64,000 nucleotides of DNA from Synechococcus sp. CB0101 (lineage in GTDB: Bacteria; Cyanobacteriota; Cyanobacteriia; PCC-6307; Cyanobiaceae): assembly GCF_000179235.2 (NCBI RefSeq), contig NZ_CP039373.1:620032-684031 (forward strand), in the 5' to 3' direction. Positions 55,903-63,376 of this stretch are shown in pieces (the stretch's first letter is position 1; every line of letters begins with the position of its first letter). Below the pieces are notes generated by a model, which saw only the letters and a list, made by a program, of their open reading frames with translations, was not told where the DNA came from and searched no databases. Position numbers and translations under genes: made by a program.

Positions 55903-56529
55903 ATGCTCACCGAAGCGGCGATGAAGAGCAGTTCCTCCTCCAGCGATCCATCCCCTGGGGCGGGTTCAGCGCTGAAGGGCTGGCGCTCGGTGCTGCTGTG
56001 GTTAGCCGTGGCCGTGCTGCTGCGCTGGCTGGTGATCGAACCGCGCTGGATTCCTTCCGGCTCGATGCTGCCCACCCTGCAGTTGCAGGACAGGGTGTTG
56101 GTGGAAAAGCTCAGGCCGCGGCTGCATCAGCCCCTGCCCAACGGCACGATCGTGGTGTTCCATGCCCCTCCGGTGCTGGTGGAGGCGGGCTACGACCCCC
56201 AAGCGGCTCTGATCAAGCGGGTGGTGGGGCAACCAGGGGATGTGGTGGAAGTGCGGGATGGCGCCCTGCTCCGCAATGGCAGCGCTGTGGACGAGCCCTG
56301 GCGTCAGCAACCGATCGACTACAGCTTCGGGCCGCTGACCGTGCCCGAGGGTGACCTGCTGGTGATGGGCGACAACCGCAATGCCAGCCTCGACTCCCAC
56401 ATCTGGGGCCCGCTGCCACGCCAGGAGGTGATCGGCACGGCTGTGTTTCGCTACTGGCCGCTGAATCGTCTTGGTCTGATTCGGTTCTCCGACCTCAACG
56501 GTCTCGAACGAGACGAAGAGCTGGGGTAG
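55903..56529 (+). CDS. lepB: Signal peptidase I
   Basis: A 208-residue membrane protease. One membrane helix (about residues 27-44) is followed by 'PRWIPSGSMLPTLQLQDRVL' with catalytic Ser54, and 'AALIKRVVGQPGDVVEVRDG' with catalytic Lys105; 'VMGDNRNASLDSHIWGPLP' closes the fold. It removes signal peptides from secreted and lumenal proteins, of which this window holds several. A second ATG at 55921 gives a protein six residues shorter. The DUF760 gene starts 29 bases downstream. Confidence 0.95.
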   Translation: MLTEAAMKSSSSSSDPSPGAGSALKGWRSVLLWLAVAVLLRWLVIEPRWIPSGSMLPTLQLQDRVLVEKLRPRLHQPLPNGTIVVFHAPPVLVEAGYDPQAALIKRVVGQPGDVVEVRDGALLRNGSAVDEPWRQQPIDYSFGPLTVPEGDLLVMGDNRNASLDSHIWGPLPRQEVIGTAVFRYWPLNRLGLIRFSDLNGLERDEELG

Positions 56530-56558
56530 GGTGCAGCCGTGACGCGGAGCACACCGGA

Positions 56559-56900
56559 ATGTTTAACCCGGAGTTCCTGACGAGCGACAGCGAAGCAATC
56601 AGCGCCAATTCGTTGATTCAGTACCTGCAGGAACAGTCCCCGGATGTGCTGCAGCGCGTGGCTCGCTCCGCCAGCAGCGACATCCAAGACATCATTCGCC
56701 ACAACGTGCAGGGCCTGTTGGGCGTTCTGCCGGGCGAGCACTTCGACGTGAAAATCACGGCCAACCGTGATCACCTGGCTGGCCTGCTGGCCTCCGCGAT
56801 GATGACTGGCTACTTCCTGCGCCAGATGGAGCAGCGCATGGAACTGGAAGCCACCCTCTTCCCCGAGGCTGACGCCGACCCCGGTGAGCTGAAGCTCTGA
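56559..56900 (+). CDS. DUF760 domain protein
   Basis: A 113-residue acidic helical protein starting MFNPEFLTSDSEAISANSLI. It has 'LIQYLQEQSPDVLQRVARSA', 'VQGLLGVLPGEHFDVKITAN' and 'ASAMMTGYFLRQMEQRMELE', which are the conserved blocks of the DUF760 family found in cyanobacteria and plastids, where it occurs singly or in tandem. Function unknown; a plant member is linked to chloroplast protein turnover. It is convergent with the DUF4336 gene (19-base gap). Confidence 0.85.
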   Translation: MFNPEFLTSDSEAISANSLIQYLQEQSPDVLQRVARSASSDIQDIIRHNVQGLLGVLPGEHFDVKITANRDHLAGLLASAMMTGYFLRQMEQRMELEATLFPEADADPGELKL

Positions 56901-56919
56901 GCCACAACGAGCCGGTGAG

Positions 56920-58074
56920 TCAGCCCACCTGGGGCTGCTCCGGCACCACCTTCAGCTTCAAGAGGGTGCGATCGATTCCGGCCAGATAGGCCCAATTGCC
57001 CTCGTTTGGAGCCCATTGGCGCTGCTCCAACTGTTCGGCCAGCTCCAGCAACTGGACTGAGCTACAGGCAACGGGCGCGTCATAGTGCGCTGGAACAACC
57101 CAGCGCAGGCCATCCAGGCGGGCCAGGCGCCGCACCCAGGCCACGATCAAAGCTTGGGTGCGCGGAAACACCAGCCGCTCGAGCACCGGCGCTACCCGCA
57201 GCTGGCCGGGCTGGGGTTGCAGCTCGAGAAACACCTCGGCTGAATTGCGGGCCCAGTGGAAGGGATAGAGACCGAAATAGCTGCGGGCATTACGGCAGCC
57301 CGGCTTCCAAGCCTGGCCCAGCAGTTCAGCAACGCTGGGAACAGCCAGTGCTTCCGGGCGTAGATACGACGCAAACAACGCCAGGCGTTGCCAACCCTTC
57401 AGACGCAGCTCCGGCGCATCAACCAGGGGCTGATCCCCGCGGTCGCGGGCGTGAAACAGCAGCGGCGTGGGATCGAGATCGAAGAGCTCAGGCGGTACCG
57501 CATTGATCGCCACCAGGGCATCGGTGAGCAGCAGAGCCCCGCTGGCTTGATGCAGGCAGGCCAATTCCTGAAACCGCCCCAGGCCTAAATCAATCGGCCC
57601 AAGCGACTCCCAGCGCAGGGCCTCTCCATGGGGGTAACCGTCGTCGCCCAGCACCCGGGTGCGGCGGCGCGGAAAACCAAGCCAGGGCAGGGGGAGCGGC
57701 AGCGGGAAACTCCATTGCCCGGGGGTCACCCACAGCTCGGCCTGGGGGAACGCCCGGGCCATCGCTGGAACAGGCAGCTTGTGCTCAAGGCCAGACGCGG
57801 TGGGCAGCACGATGCTCAGCACCGGGCCGTAGCGCTGCTCAAGATCTGCAAGCGCCTGGCGCACCTCGGCCGTGGGAGCCACCGGGGCATACAGCATCAG
57901 GCCGCCCGGCACCCGAGCCACGGTCATCCGGATCGGCACCGCCACATAAAACACGCCCTGGAGCTGCTCAAAACTCCAGATCTGTTCTGGAATCAGCTCA
58001 CGCACCAAGGTGCGCCGGCGCCCATAGGGATACAGGGGCAGCAGCGGCCACCAAGGCCAGGACTGATCCGACAC
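56920..58074 (-). CDS. DUF4336 family protein, last gene of the manganese transport operon
   Basis: A 384-residue protein, start GTG 58074 (VSDQSWPWWPLLPLYPYGRR). It has 'LQGVFYVAVPIRMTVARVPG', 'GPVLSIVLPTASGLEHKLPV', a long middle section and a C-terminal 'RWVVPAHYDAPV'. The family resembles metallo-beta-lactamase-like proteins but has lost several metal ligands; function unknown. It starts 2 bases after the mntB stop on the same strand, so it is the last gene of the mnt operon, which suggests a role in metal use. Confidence 0.78.
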   Translation of the reverse strand: MSDQSWPWWPLLPLYPYGRRRTLVRELIPEQIWSFEQLQGVFYVAVPIRMTVARVPGGLMLYAPVAPTAEVRQALADLEQRYGPVLSIVLPTASGLEHKLPVPAMARAFPQAELWVTPGQWSFPLPLPLPWLGFPRRRTRVLGDDGYPHGEALRWESLGPIDLGLGRFQELACLHQASGALLLTDALVAINAVPPELFDLDPTPLLFHARDRGDQPLVDAPELRLKGWQRLALFASYLRPEALAVPSVAELLGQAWKPGCRNARSYFGLYPFHWARNSAEVFLELQPQPGQLRVAPVLERLVFPRTQALIVAWVRRLARLDGLRWVVPAHYDAPVACSSVQLLELAEQLEQRQWAPNEGNWAYLAGIDRTLLKLKVVPEQPQVG

Positions 58075-58076
58075 GC

Positions 58077-58916
58077 CTAGAGGGTCTGGGAACGCTGGGA
58101 GCTCAGGATGCCGTAACGCGGTGCCAACAAGAAAGCCAACAGGAAGAGAGCGGTCTGCACCAAGACAATGCAACCGGCCGTGGAGCTATCGCTCCAGTAG
58201 CTCACGTAGACACCGATCAAGCTAGAGAGCACGCTGCTTGCGATCGCCAAGAGGGTCATCCGATCAAAGCGATCGGTGAGCAGATAGGCCGTGGCTCCGG
58301 GGGTAACCAGCATCGCCACCACCAGAATCACCCCCACGGTTTGCAAGCCCGCCACGGCCGTAAGCGAAAGCACCGAGAGCAGCATGTAATGCAGCACCCC
58401 CGTGTTGATGCCAATGGAACGGGCGTGGGTGGGGTCGAAGCAAAACAGCAACAGATCGCGGCGAAACACCAGCAGCAAACCCACCACCAGCGCTGAGATC
58501 AGGAGGGTCTGCTGAATATCTGAGCTGGAAATACCCAGCACGTTGCCAAACAGAATGTGGGTGAGATCAATGTTGCTGCGCACCTTCGACACCAACACCA
58601 GGCCCAGGGCAAAGAAGCCGGTGAACACCAGGCCAATCACCGTGTCTTCCTTGATGCGCGACTTCTGTTTGACAAAACCAATCGCTGCCACCGAGCCCAC
58701 ACCAAACACAAAAGCCCCGAGGGAAAACGGCAGGCCGAGGGCATAGGCCACCACCACACCGGGCATCACCGCGTGGGACACGGCATCGCCCATCAGTGCC
58801 CAGCCTTTGAGGGTCATGTAGCAGGAGAGCAAGCCACACACGCCGCCCACCAAAGCGCTCACCAACAGCGCTTTCACCATGAAGGCATGGCTGAGGGGTT
58901 CGAGCAGCCAGGTCAT
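58077..58916 (-). CDS. mntB: Manganese-type ABC transporter, permease
   Basis: A 279-residue polytopic membrane protein with eight to nine helices, including 'GGVCGLLSCYMTLKGWALMG', 'DAVSHAVMPGVVVAYALGL' and 'VGVILVVAMLVTPGATAYLL'. These are conserved in ABC-3 permeases for manganese and zinc. Specificity comes from the binding protein of the same operon (see mntC), which looks Mn-type. It overlaps the ATPase gene by four bases upstream and the DUF4336 gene follows 2 bases downstream. Confidence 0.93.
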   Translation of the reverse strand: MTWLLEPLSHAFMVKALLVSALVGGVCGLLSCYMTLKGWALMGDAVSHAVMPGVVVAYALGLPFSLGAFVFGVGSVAAIGFVKQKSRIKEDTVIGLVFTGFFALGLVLVSKVRSNIDLTHILFGNVLGISSSDIQQTLLISALVVGLLLVFRRDLLLFCFDPTHARSIGINTGVLHYMLLSVLSLTAVAGLQTVGVILVVAMLVTPGATAYLLTDRFDRMTLLAIASSVLSSLIGVYVSYWSDSSTAGCIVLVQTALFLLAFLLAPRYGILSSQRSQTL

Positions 58917-59665
58917 GGCTTGGGCACCATCCCACCGAAGGTACGCGCCAGGTTCTCAGGGGTGAACACCGCGCTGGTTTCGCCGTAGGCCAGCACGGTG
59001 CGGTTGATCAGCACCACCAGATCGCAGAAATCGCGGATGTGGCCCAGGTCATGGGTGGAGATCAAGATCGTGCGACCTTCCTGGCGGAACTGCAGGAACA
59101 GCTGAGCCATGAGTTGCTCCGTACGCACATCCACGCCATTGAAGGGTTCATCCAGCAACAACACCGAGGCGCGTTGAGCAATGGCCCGGGCCAGAAACGC
59201 TCGCTTGCGCTGGCCACCAGAGAGGGCGCCGATCGGCCGCTGCGCCAGATCGAGCAGATCCACCCGCTGCAGCGCATCGCGTACAGCCACCCGATCCGAC
59301 TGACGCGGCCAGCGCAGCACGTTCATCGAGCCATAGCGGCCCATCATCACCACATCCCAGACGGAGATCGGGAAGTTGCAATCGATCCCTTCGCTCTGCG
59401 GCACGTAGGCCACCGCCTGATCGCGCTGGGCCGCCAGCACGGGCTGGCCATTGATGCGAATGCGCCCATGGGAGGGGCGCACAAACCCCGTCAGCGCCTT
59501 GAACAGAGTGGATTTGCCCGCTCCATTCATCCCCACCAACCCGCAGATGCAGCCGGCGGGAAGGCTGAGATCGGCGTCGTAGAGCGCCACAGTGCCGTTG
59601 TAATCCACGCACAGCTGCTCCACCTCAATCCGCGGAGCGGCCATGGGGGCGTATCGCACGCTCAT
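58913..59665 (-). CDS. mntA: Manganese-type ABC transporter, ATPase
   Basis: A 250-residue ATPase with Walker A 'GLVGMNGAGKSTLFKALTGF', signature 'ALSGGQRKRAFLARAIAQRA' and Walker B 'VLLLDEPFNGVD'. The Q-loop 'YVPQSEGIDCNFPISVWDVV' is typical of Mn/Zn import ATPases. Both ends overlap neighbours by four bases (ATGA), so it is coupled to the binding protein and the permease. It works on the cytoplasmic face of the plasma membrane. Confidence 0.94.
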   Translation of the reverse strand: MSVRYAPMAAPRIEVEQLCVDYNGTVALYDADLSLPAGCICGLVGMNGAGKSTLFKALTGFVRPSHGRIRINGQPVLAAQRDQAVAYVPQSEGIDCNFPISVWDVVMMGRYGSMNVLRWPRQSDRVAVRDALQRVDLLDLAQRPIGALSGGQRKRAFLARAIAQRASVLLLDEPFNGVDVRTEQLMAQLFLQFRQEGRTILISTHDLGHIRDFCDLVVLINRTVLAYGETSAVFTPENLARTFGGMVPKP

Positions 59666-60657
59666 GGCGCTGGCTTCGGGGTGAGCGGGCGGCTCAGACC
59701 TTGCATGATCAGGTTCACGTTGTGGCGTTGCAGGGCCAGGAGGCTGGGGGCTGGGCCGCCGCTTCCCGAGAGGGAATCCACATAGAAGGTACCCCCGAAT
59801 TTGGCTCCCGTAGCCCGGGCCACTTCCCGCTGCGCCTCATCGCTCACGGTGCTTTCGCAAAACACAGCCGGCACCTGCCGCTGCTTCACCGTGTTGATCA
59901 AGCGGGCCAATCGCCGTGGTGTGACCTGGGTTTCGGCATTGACCGGCCAGAGGTAAGCCTCATCGAGGCCGTAGTCGCGGGCGAGGTAGCTGAAGGCACC
60001 TTCACAGGTGACCAGCAGCCGCTGGCTGGGCGGCACATCCGCCAAGGCCGATCGCAGCTCGGCATCGAGGGCTCTGAGCTGCTGCTTGTAAGCCAGCCCA
60101 CGGGCTCGAAAGTCTGGGGCACCGGCTGGATCCAACTGACTGAACCCCTCCACCAGCCGATCCACGTAATGCTCAGCCCGCTTGGGCGACATCCAGGCGT
60201 GGGGGTTGGGTTTGCCCGCATAGACATCCCCCTCGATCAACAACGGCTCCATCCCATTGCTGAGGGTGAGGGTTGACGCCTGTCCGGAGGCAGCCACGAA
60301 GCGGTTGGCCCAACGCTCCAGGCCCAAACCGTTCTCCACAATCAAATTGGCGCCCTGCGCAGCCTCGAGATCGCTGGGGGTGGGCTCATAGCCATGGATC
60401 TCAGCACCAGGCTTGGTGATCGAGCGCACCTCCAAACGATCACCGGCCACCTGGCGGGCCATGTCAGCCAGCACCGTGAAGGTGGTGAGCACCACAGGCT
60501 TGCGGGTGGCATCCGCAGAGGCGTTGGTGGAAGGCGGAGCCGAGCTGGAACAACCCACCAAAACAGCGGTGAATAGTGCTGCGACACCTCGTGCGACACC
60601 GCGTGCGCCACCAAGGCCGACCCGCTGAACGGCGACAGCTGCAGACACTGAAGCCAA
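59662..60657 (-). CDS. mntC: Manganese-binding lipoprotein of the ABC transporter
   Basis: A 331-residue cluster A-I binding protein. 'VLVGCSSSA' is a lipobox (Cys36). The metal ligands fit Mn-type proteins: His88 ('EIHGYEPT'), His153 ('PNPHAWMS'), Glu219 ('TCEGAFSYL') and Asp294 ('YVDSLS'), matching the His-His-Glu-Asp set known from Synechocystis MntC. Zinc-type ZnuA has a third His in place of this Glu and usually a His-rich loop, both absent here. It captures manganese for the photosystem II cluster. The start is a TTG at 60657 or GTG at 60648. First gene of the operon. Confidence 0.92.
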   Translation of the reverse strand: MASVSAAVAVQRVGLGGARGVARGVAALFTAVLVGCSSSAPPSTNASADATRKPVVLTTFTVLADMARQVAGDRLEVRSITKPGAEIHGYEPTPSDLEAAQGANLIVENGLGLERWANRFVAASGQASTLTLSNGMEPLLIEGDVYAGKPNPHAWMSPKRAEHYVDRLVEGFSQLDPAGAPDFRARGLAYKQQLRALDAELRSALADVPPSQRLLVTCEGAFSYLARDYGLDEAYLWPVNAETQVTPRRLARLINTVKQRQVPAVFCESTVSDEAQREVARATGAKFGGTFYVDSLSGSGGPAPSLLALQRHNVNLIMQGLSRPLTPKPAP

Positions 60658-60737
60658 AAGGACCGGATTGCTAAGGAGATTTTAGGTCGCAGATCCAACC
60701 GAATGAGACTTCAGGAGACAGCTCCATCAGCCGCAGG

Positions 60738-60923
60738 TCAAGCGCGCTGGCTTGCAACCCATGCCGTTGCAGCTTTCTGAGTGTGCCAAGCCTGAAGCAA
60801 TTGCTTCGCCAGGTTGCGCAGCTGATCGGGATCAGCGGTTGCATCAATTGCCCGATTGAACCGTTCGATTTCAAACTGCTGGGTGATGGAAAGCTCCACC
60901 GCTGGAGATCGATCGGAATGCAT
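60738..60923 (-). CDS. Small helical protein, paralog A of the protein at 61715-61891
   Basis: A 61-residue protein, start ATG 60923 (a TTG at 60950 gives nine more). Its core 'VELSITQQFEIERFNRAIDA' and 'LRNLAKQLLQAWHTQKAATA' aligns without gaps to the + strand protein at 61715 (IELSLNQSFEVERLKREIDA and LRHLAKDLLKAWFSEQANT), so the two are paralogs about 0.8 kb apart in opposite orientation. Highly charged and helical, no membrane segment, function unknown. The 'ELSLxQxF' opening recalls the start of NblA proteins, but the rest does not match well. Located just upstream of mntC. Confidence 0.68.
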   Translation of the reverse strand: MHSDRSPAVELSITQQFEIERFNRAIDATADPDQLRNLAKQLLQAWHTQKAATAWVASQRA

Positions 60924-61012
60924 CTGTGCACCATCAAGGAGCGATGCCAAGGTAATGAAAGAGGCCGAAGATCCCGTAACAACCGCAACCAGGCGGTGAC
61001 TTGATCAGGAAA

Positions 61013-61268
61013 TCAAGGCTGAGGCTCGAGCAAAAGGTTCAGCAGATCAGCCACGCGCAAGACATGGGGATCACGTGGATCGCGACGGCGATTTGGGGTA
61101 TTTCTGACCAAGCCGCCAGAGCTCATTGCAGGTGTGTCCAGGCTCGACAGCGCGAAGCTTGCAGACCAGATTGAACACATCCTGTTGGGATAACTCACCA
61201 TCCGATTGCCACTTCAAGCTGGCGGGCTGGATGGAACGATCAACTTCGGAACACGGTTGATCCGACAC
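61013..61268 (-). pseudogene. Small gene apparently broken by a one-base frameshift
   Basis: Two overlapping reverse-strand frames look like one protein. The N-terminal part (from a GTG near 61268: 'VSDQPCSEVDRSIQPASL', then 'GELSQQDVFNLVCKLRAV', 'CNELWRLGQKYP') is in one frame and stops shortly after; the rest, 'NRRRDPRDPHVLRVADLLNL', ending at 61013, is in another. Removing one C of the CCCC run (around 61094-61099) joins them smoothly. It is either an error or a true frameshift. The family is not recognised. The region is less GC-rich than the surroundings. Confidence 0.5.
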
Positions 61269-61370
61269 GGATAAGCTGCTGCGTTCGATCAACGCTAAGG
61301 AGCACGGAGCTCGTTGCAGCGGCTTCCTCACAAAGATCGAGGGGAAGATTTTCTGAAGGTGTCGCCTTTG

Positions 61371-61535
61371 TTACGCACCCGGGTGATCGCCCTGGTGATC
61401 AGTCTCCAGGCTGAGGTCTTGCACCAGCATCAACAGGGCCATGCCCATCAAGGCCAGGGCGATGCCGGCCTGATCAGAGCCCGCCAGCTCGAGGGTGCGA
61501 GCAGCGTTCAGGTGTTGACTCCAGCTCAGACGCAT
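61371..61535 (-). CDS. Possible 54-residue membrane peptide
   Basis: An ATG-started frame of 54 codons reading MRLSWSQHLNAARTLELAGS, followed by a hydrophobic stretch (IALALMGMALLMLV) and an acidic tail. The pattern of a short soluble segment, one membrane helix and a charged end would suit a small membrane protein. No good ribosome binding site is seen. The opposite strand has a 91-codon frame, but its composition (His/Gln-rich) is typical of a shadow. Confidence 0.4.
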   Translation of the reverse strand: MRLSWSQHLNAARTLELAGSDQAGIALALMGMALLMLVQDLSLETDHQGDHPGA

Positions 61536-61714
61536 GGATGGGGAAGCGGCTTTGTGGTGAGAACGACTCTCCCGGCAGGGCGCTGTTGAGCGACGTCGAT
61601 TTCACAAACAGTCACGGTTGGCAATTGCTGACGCACCGATCCGCTGCGTAACCACCGCTACGTCCGCCATCAGCAGCAGCCATAGGTTTCGGGGCGTCCC
61701 ATCGTGATGAGCCG

Positions 61715-61891
61715 ATGGCCCCGATCGAACTCAGCCTCAATCAATCCTTTGAGGTGGAACGTCTCAAGCGCGAAATTGATGCCCAGAGCGACGCCGAGCA
61801 GCTCCGCCATCTGGCAAAAGATTTGCTCAAAGCCTGGTTTAGCGAGCAGGCCAACACGCAGCAGGCCATTCAGCAACAGTTCTATTCCTGA
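61715..61891 (+). CDS. Small helical protein, paralog B of the protein at 60738-60923
   Basis: A 58-residue protein starting MAPIELSLNQSFEVERLKRE, then 'IDAQSDAEQLRHLAKDLLKA' and a Gln-rich end. It aligns gaplessly to the reverse-strand protein at 60738-60923 (matches at ELS, Q, FE, ER, ID, QLR, LAK, LL, AW). Charged and helical, no membrane span. Function unknown. It is convergent with the glycosyltransferase gene, with only 4 bases between the stops. Very short, so easily missed in annotation. Confidence 0.72.
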   Translation: MAPIELSLNQSFEVERLKREIDAQSDAEQLRHLAKDLLKAWFSEQANTQQAIQQQFYS

Positions 61892-61895
61892 AGGG

Positions 61896-63113
61896 TCAAG
61901 AGAGCTGGCGTCCCTTCCAGGTCCATCCGCGACCTGTGAGGGTGCGCCACACCGATGTTGGGCCAATGGCACCCACCAGGAGGCCTCCGGCCCCCATCAA
62001 CCACCAGAGGTGCAGCGGCACCTGGAATTGGCGCCGGCTCCAGACACGCAGAGCCAATTGCAGCAACACGCCACATCCCGCCAGTAGCAACAGCACCAGC
62101 CACCAGCTGCGTTGCCATGGCATCCACCAACTCAGCAACAAGCCGGCACCCAGCAACAACCACGGTCCGCTGAACATCAACACCACCACCCCAGCGGCAG
62201 ATAAGGCTTTGGGAACGCTGGAATCCAGGCCCAGGAACCAGTTCTTGCTCCAGCCCTCCCAAAGCGCGGCGAAGTTGGCATACATGTTGAGCTCCGCCAC
62301 ATCAAGCCCCAGCAAGTAGCGCAGCCGATACCCCTGAGTTTTGATCCGGCGAGCCAGGGCAAGATCCTCCACCACTTCAGCGGCCAAGGCGCGATGGCCG
62401 CCGATCTGCTCGTACACAGGGCGGCGAAACAGCATGAAAGGCCCGGCGGCAAAGGCCACAGGGCTCGAAGGATCATTGGCTGCCTGAATCGGAAAACCCA
62501 GGCCCAGCAAACTGGCCATGATCGGCTGCACCATCCATTCCGCCAGGCATGTGCATCCCAGGCGCGGCGCCAGGCTGAGCAGATCGGCCTGATCGTGCAG
62601 GGCCTGCAGCAGGGCGCGCCGCAAGGCATCCGGCTGCAGGCGCACATCGGCGTCGATGAACAGCAACCAATCGCTCTGGGTCTGCTCGGCGGCTTGAGTA
62701 CAAGCCCAGTTCTTGCCCACCCAACGTTGATCGCCTGGTCTGGGGCCCGCCTGCAGCAAACGAAATCGCTCCGGCGGGCAGCCACTGGCAGCTGCCGCCG
62801 CTGCCGCCAGGGCGCCTGTGGCATCGCTGGAATCGTCGTCAACAACCAGCAACTGCCAGGAGCTGCACGGCATTTCACTGGCCAGCACATGGCTGACGCA
62901 GGCTTCGATATTGGTGGCCTCGTTGTAGGCCGGAACCACAACCGTGAGCGACTGCTCAACCGGTTGCTGATCCGCTGGCAGCTCCAGCAAACGCGGCGCC
63001 ACAGCGAAGACGCGCTGAAGACCCGCCAACAGGATCAGCAGCCCGAGGCAGGCGGCACCGGCCAAGCCGACCAGCACAACCGGCAGCCAAGGAAAGTTCA
63101 GTAACAGCGTCAC
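61896..63113 (-). CDS. Family 2 glycosyltransferase, membrane-bound
   Basis: A 405-residue protein. An N-terminal membrane helix is followed by a GT2 domain: 'VVVPAYNEATNIEACVSHVL', 'LLVVDDDSSDATGALAAAAA', and the metal-binding 'LLFIDADVRLQPDALRRALL'; 'AAEVVEDLALARRIKTQGYR' holds the E-D-x-x-L acceptor motif. Two or three C-terminal membrane helices follow (residues about 305-385). Acceptors could be a carotenoid, lipid or hopanoid-type molecule; the sequence does not tell. It overlaps the small membrane gene upstream by four bases. Confidence 0.88.
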   Translation of the reverse strand: MTLLLNFPWLPVVLVGLAGAACLGLLILLAGLQRVFAVAPRLLELPADQQPVEQSLTVVVPAYNEATNIEACVSHVLASEMPCSSWQLLVVDDDSSDATGALAAAAAAASGCPPERFRLLQAGPRPGDQRWVGKNWACTQAAEQTQSDWLLFIDADVRLQPDALRRALLQALHDQADLLSLAPRLGCTCLAEWMVQPIMASLLGLGFPIQAANDPSSPVAFAAGPFMLFRRPVYEQIGGHRALAAEVVEDLALARRIKTQGYRLRYLLGLDVAELNMYANFAALWEGWSKNWFLGLDSSVPKALSAAGVVVLMFSGPWLLLGAGLLLSWWMPWQRSWWLVLLLLAGCGVLLQLALRVWSRRQFQVPLHLWWLMGAGGLLVGAIGPTSVWRTLTGRGWTWKGRQLS

Positions 63114-63331
63114 ACCAGCCTCCCGAGCAGGCTCACCAGACCGCTGGATGGCCGATCTGGCAGATCGGGTGGACGCCGCTCTTGCGGATGCAGCAACGGC
63201 GCCAGGCTGCTCAGGCCCAGCATCACGAAGGAGAAGGCACCCAGCAACGCCAAGAGGCGAAGCCCCCAGGGCCGGCCACGATCCACGGGCCAGTCGCCGT
63301 CATCGGGCTCAGGGGGATGCCAACGGTTCAT
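63110..63331 (-). CDS. Small membrane protein coupled to the glycosyltransferase
   Basis: A 73-residue protein starting MNRWHPPEPDDGDWPVDRGR, with one hydrophobic helix (LRLLALLGAFSFVMLGLSSL) and a Pro/Arg-rich end. Its stop overlaps the glycosyltransferase start (ATGA), so the two are translated together and may act together. No family recognised. Confidence 0.7.
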   Translation of the reverse strand: MNRWHPPEPDDGDWPVDRGRPWGLRLLALLGAFSFVMLGLSSLAPLLHPQERRPPDLPDRPSSGLVSLLGRLV

Positions 63332-63376
63332 TCAGAGCCGCGATACTGCCTCCCTATTGCACGTCATCCCACCGCC

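Noticed and set aside
61000-61017. CTTGAT-CAGGAA-ATCAAG stem-loop
   Set aside because: A 6-base stem overlapping the end of the frameshifted gene with no T-run; too weak to call a terminator.
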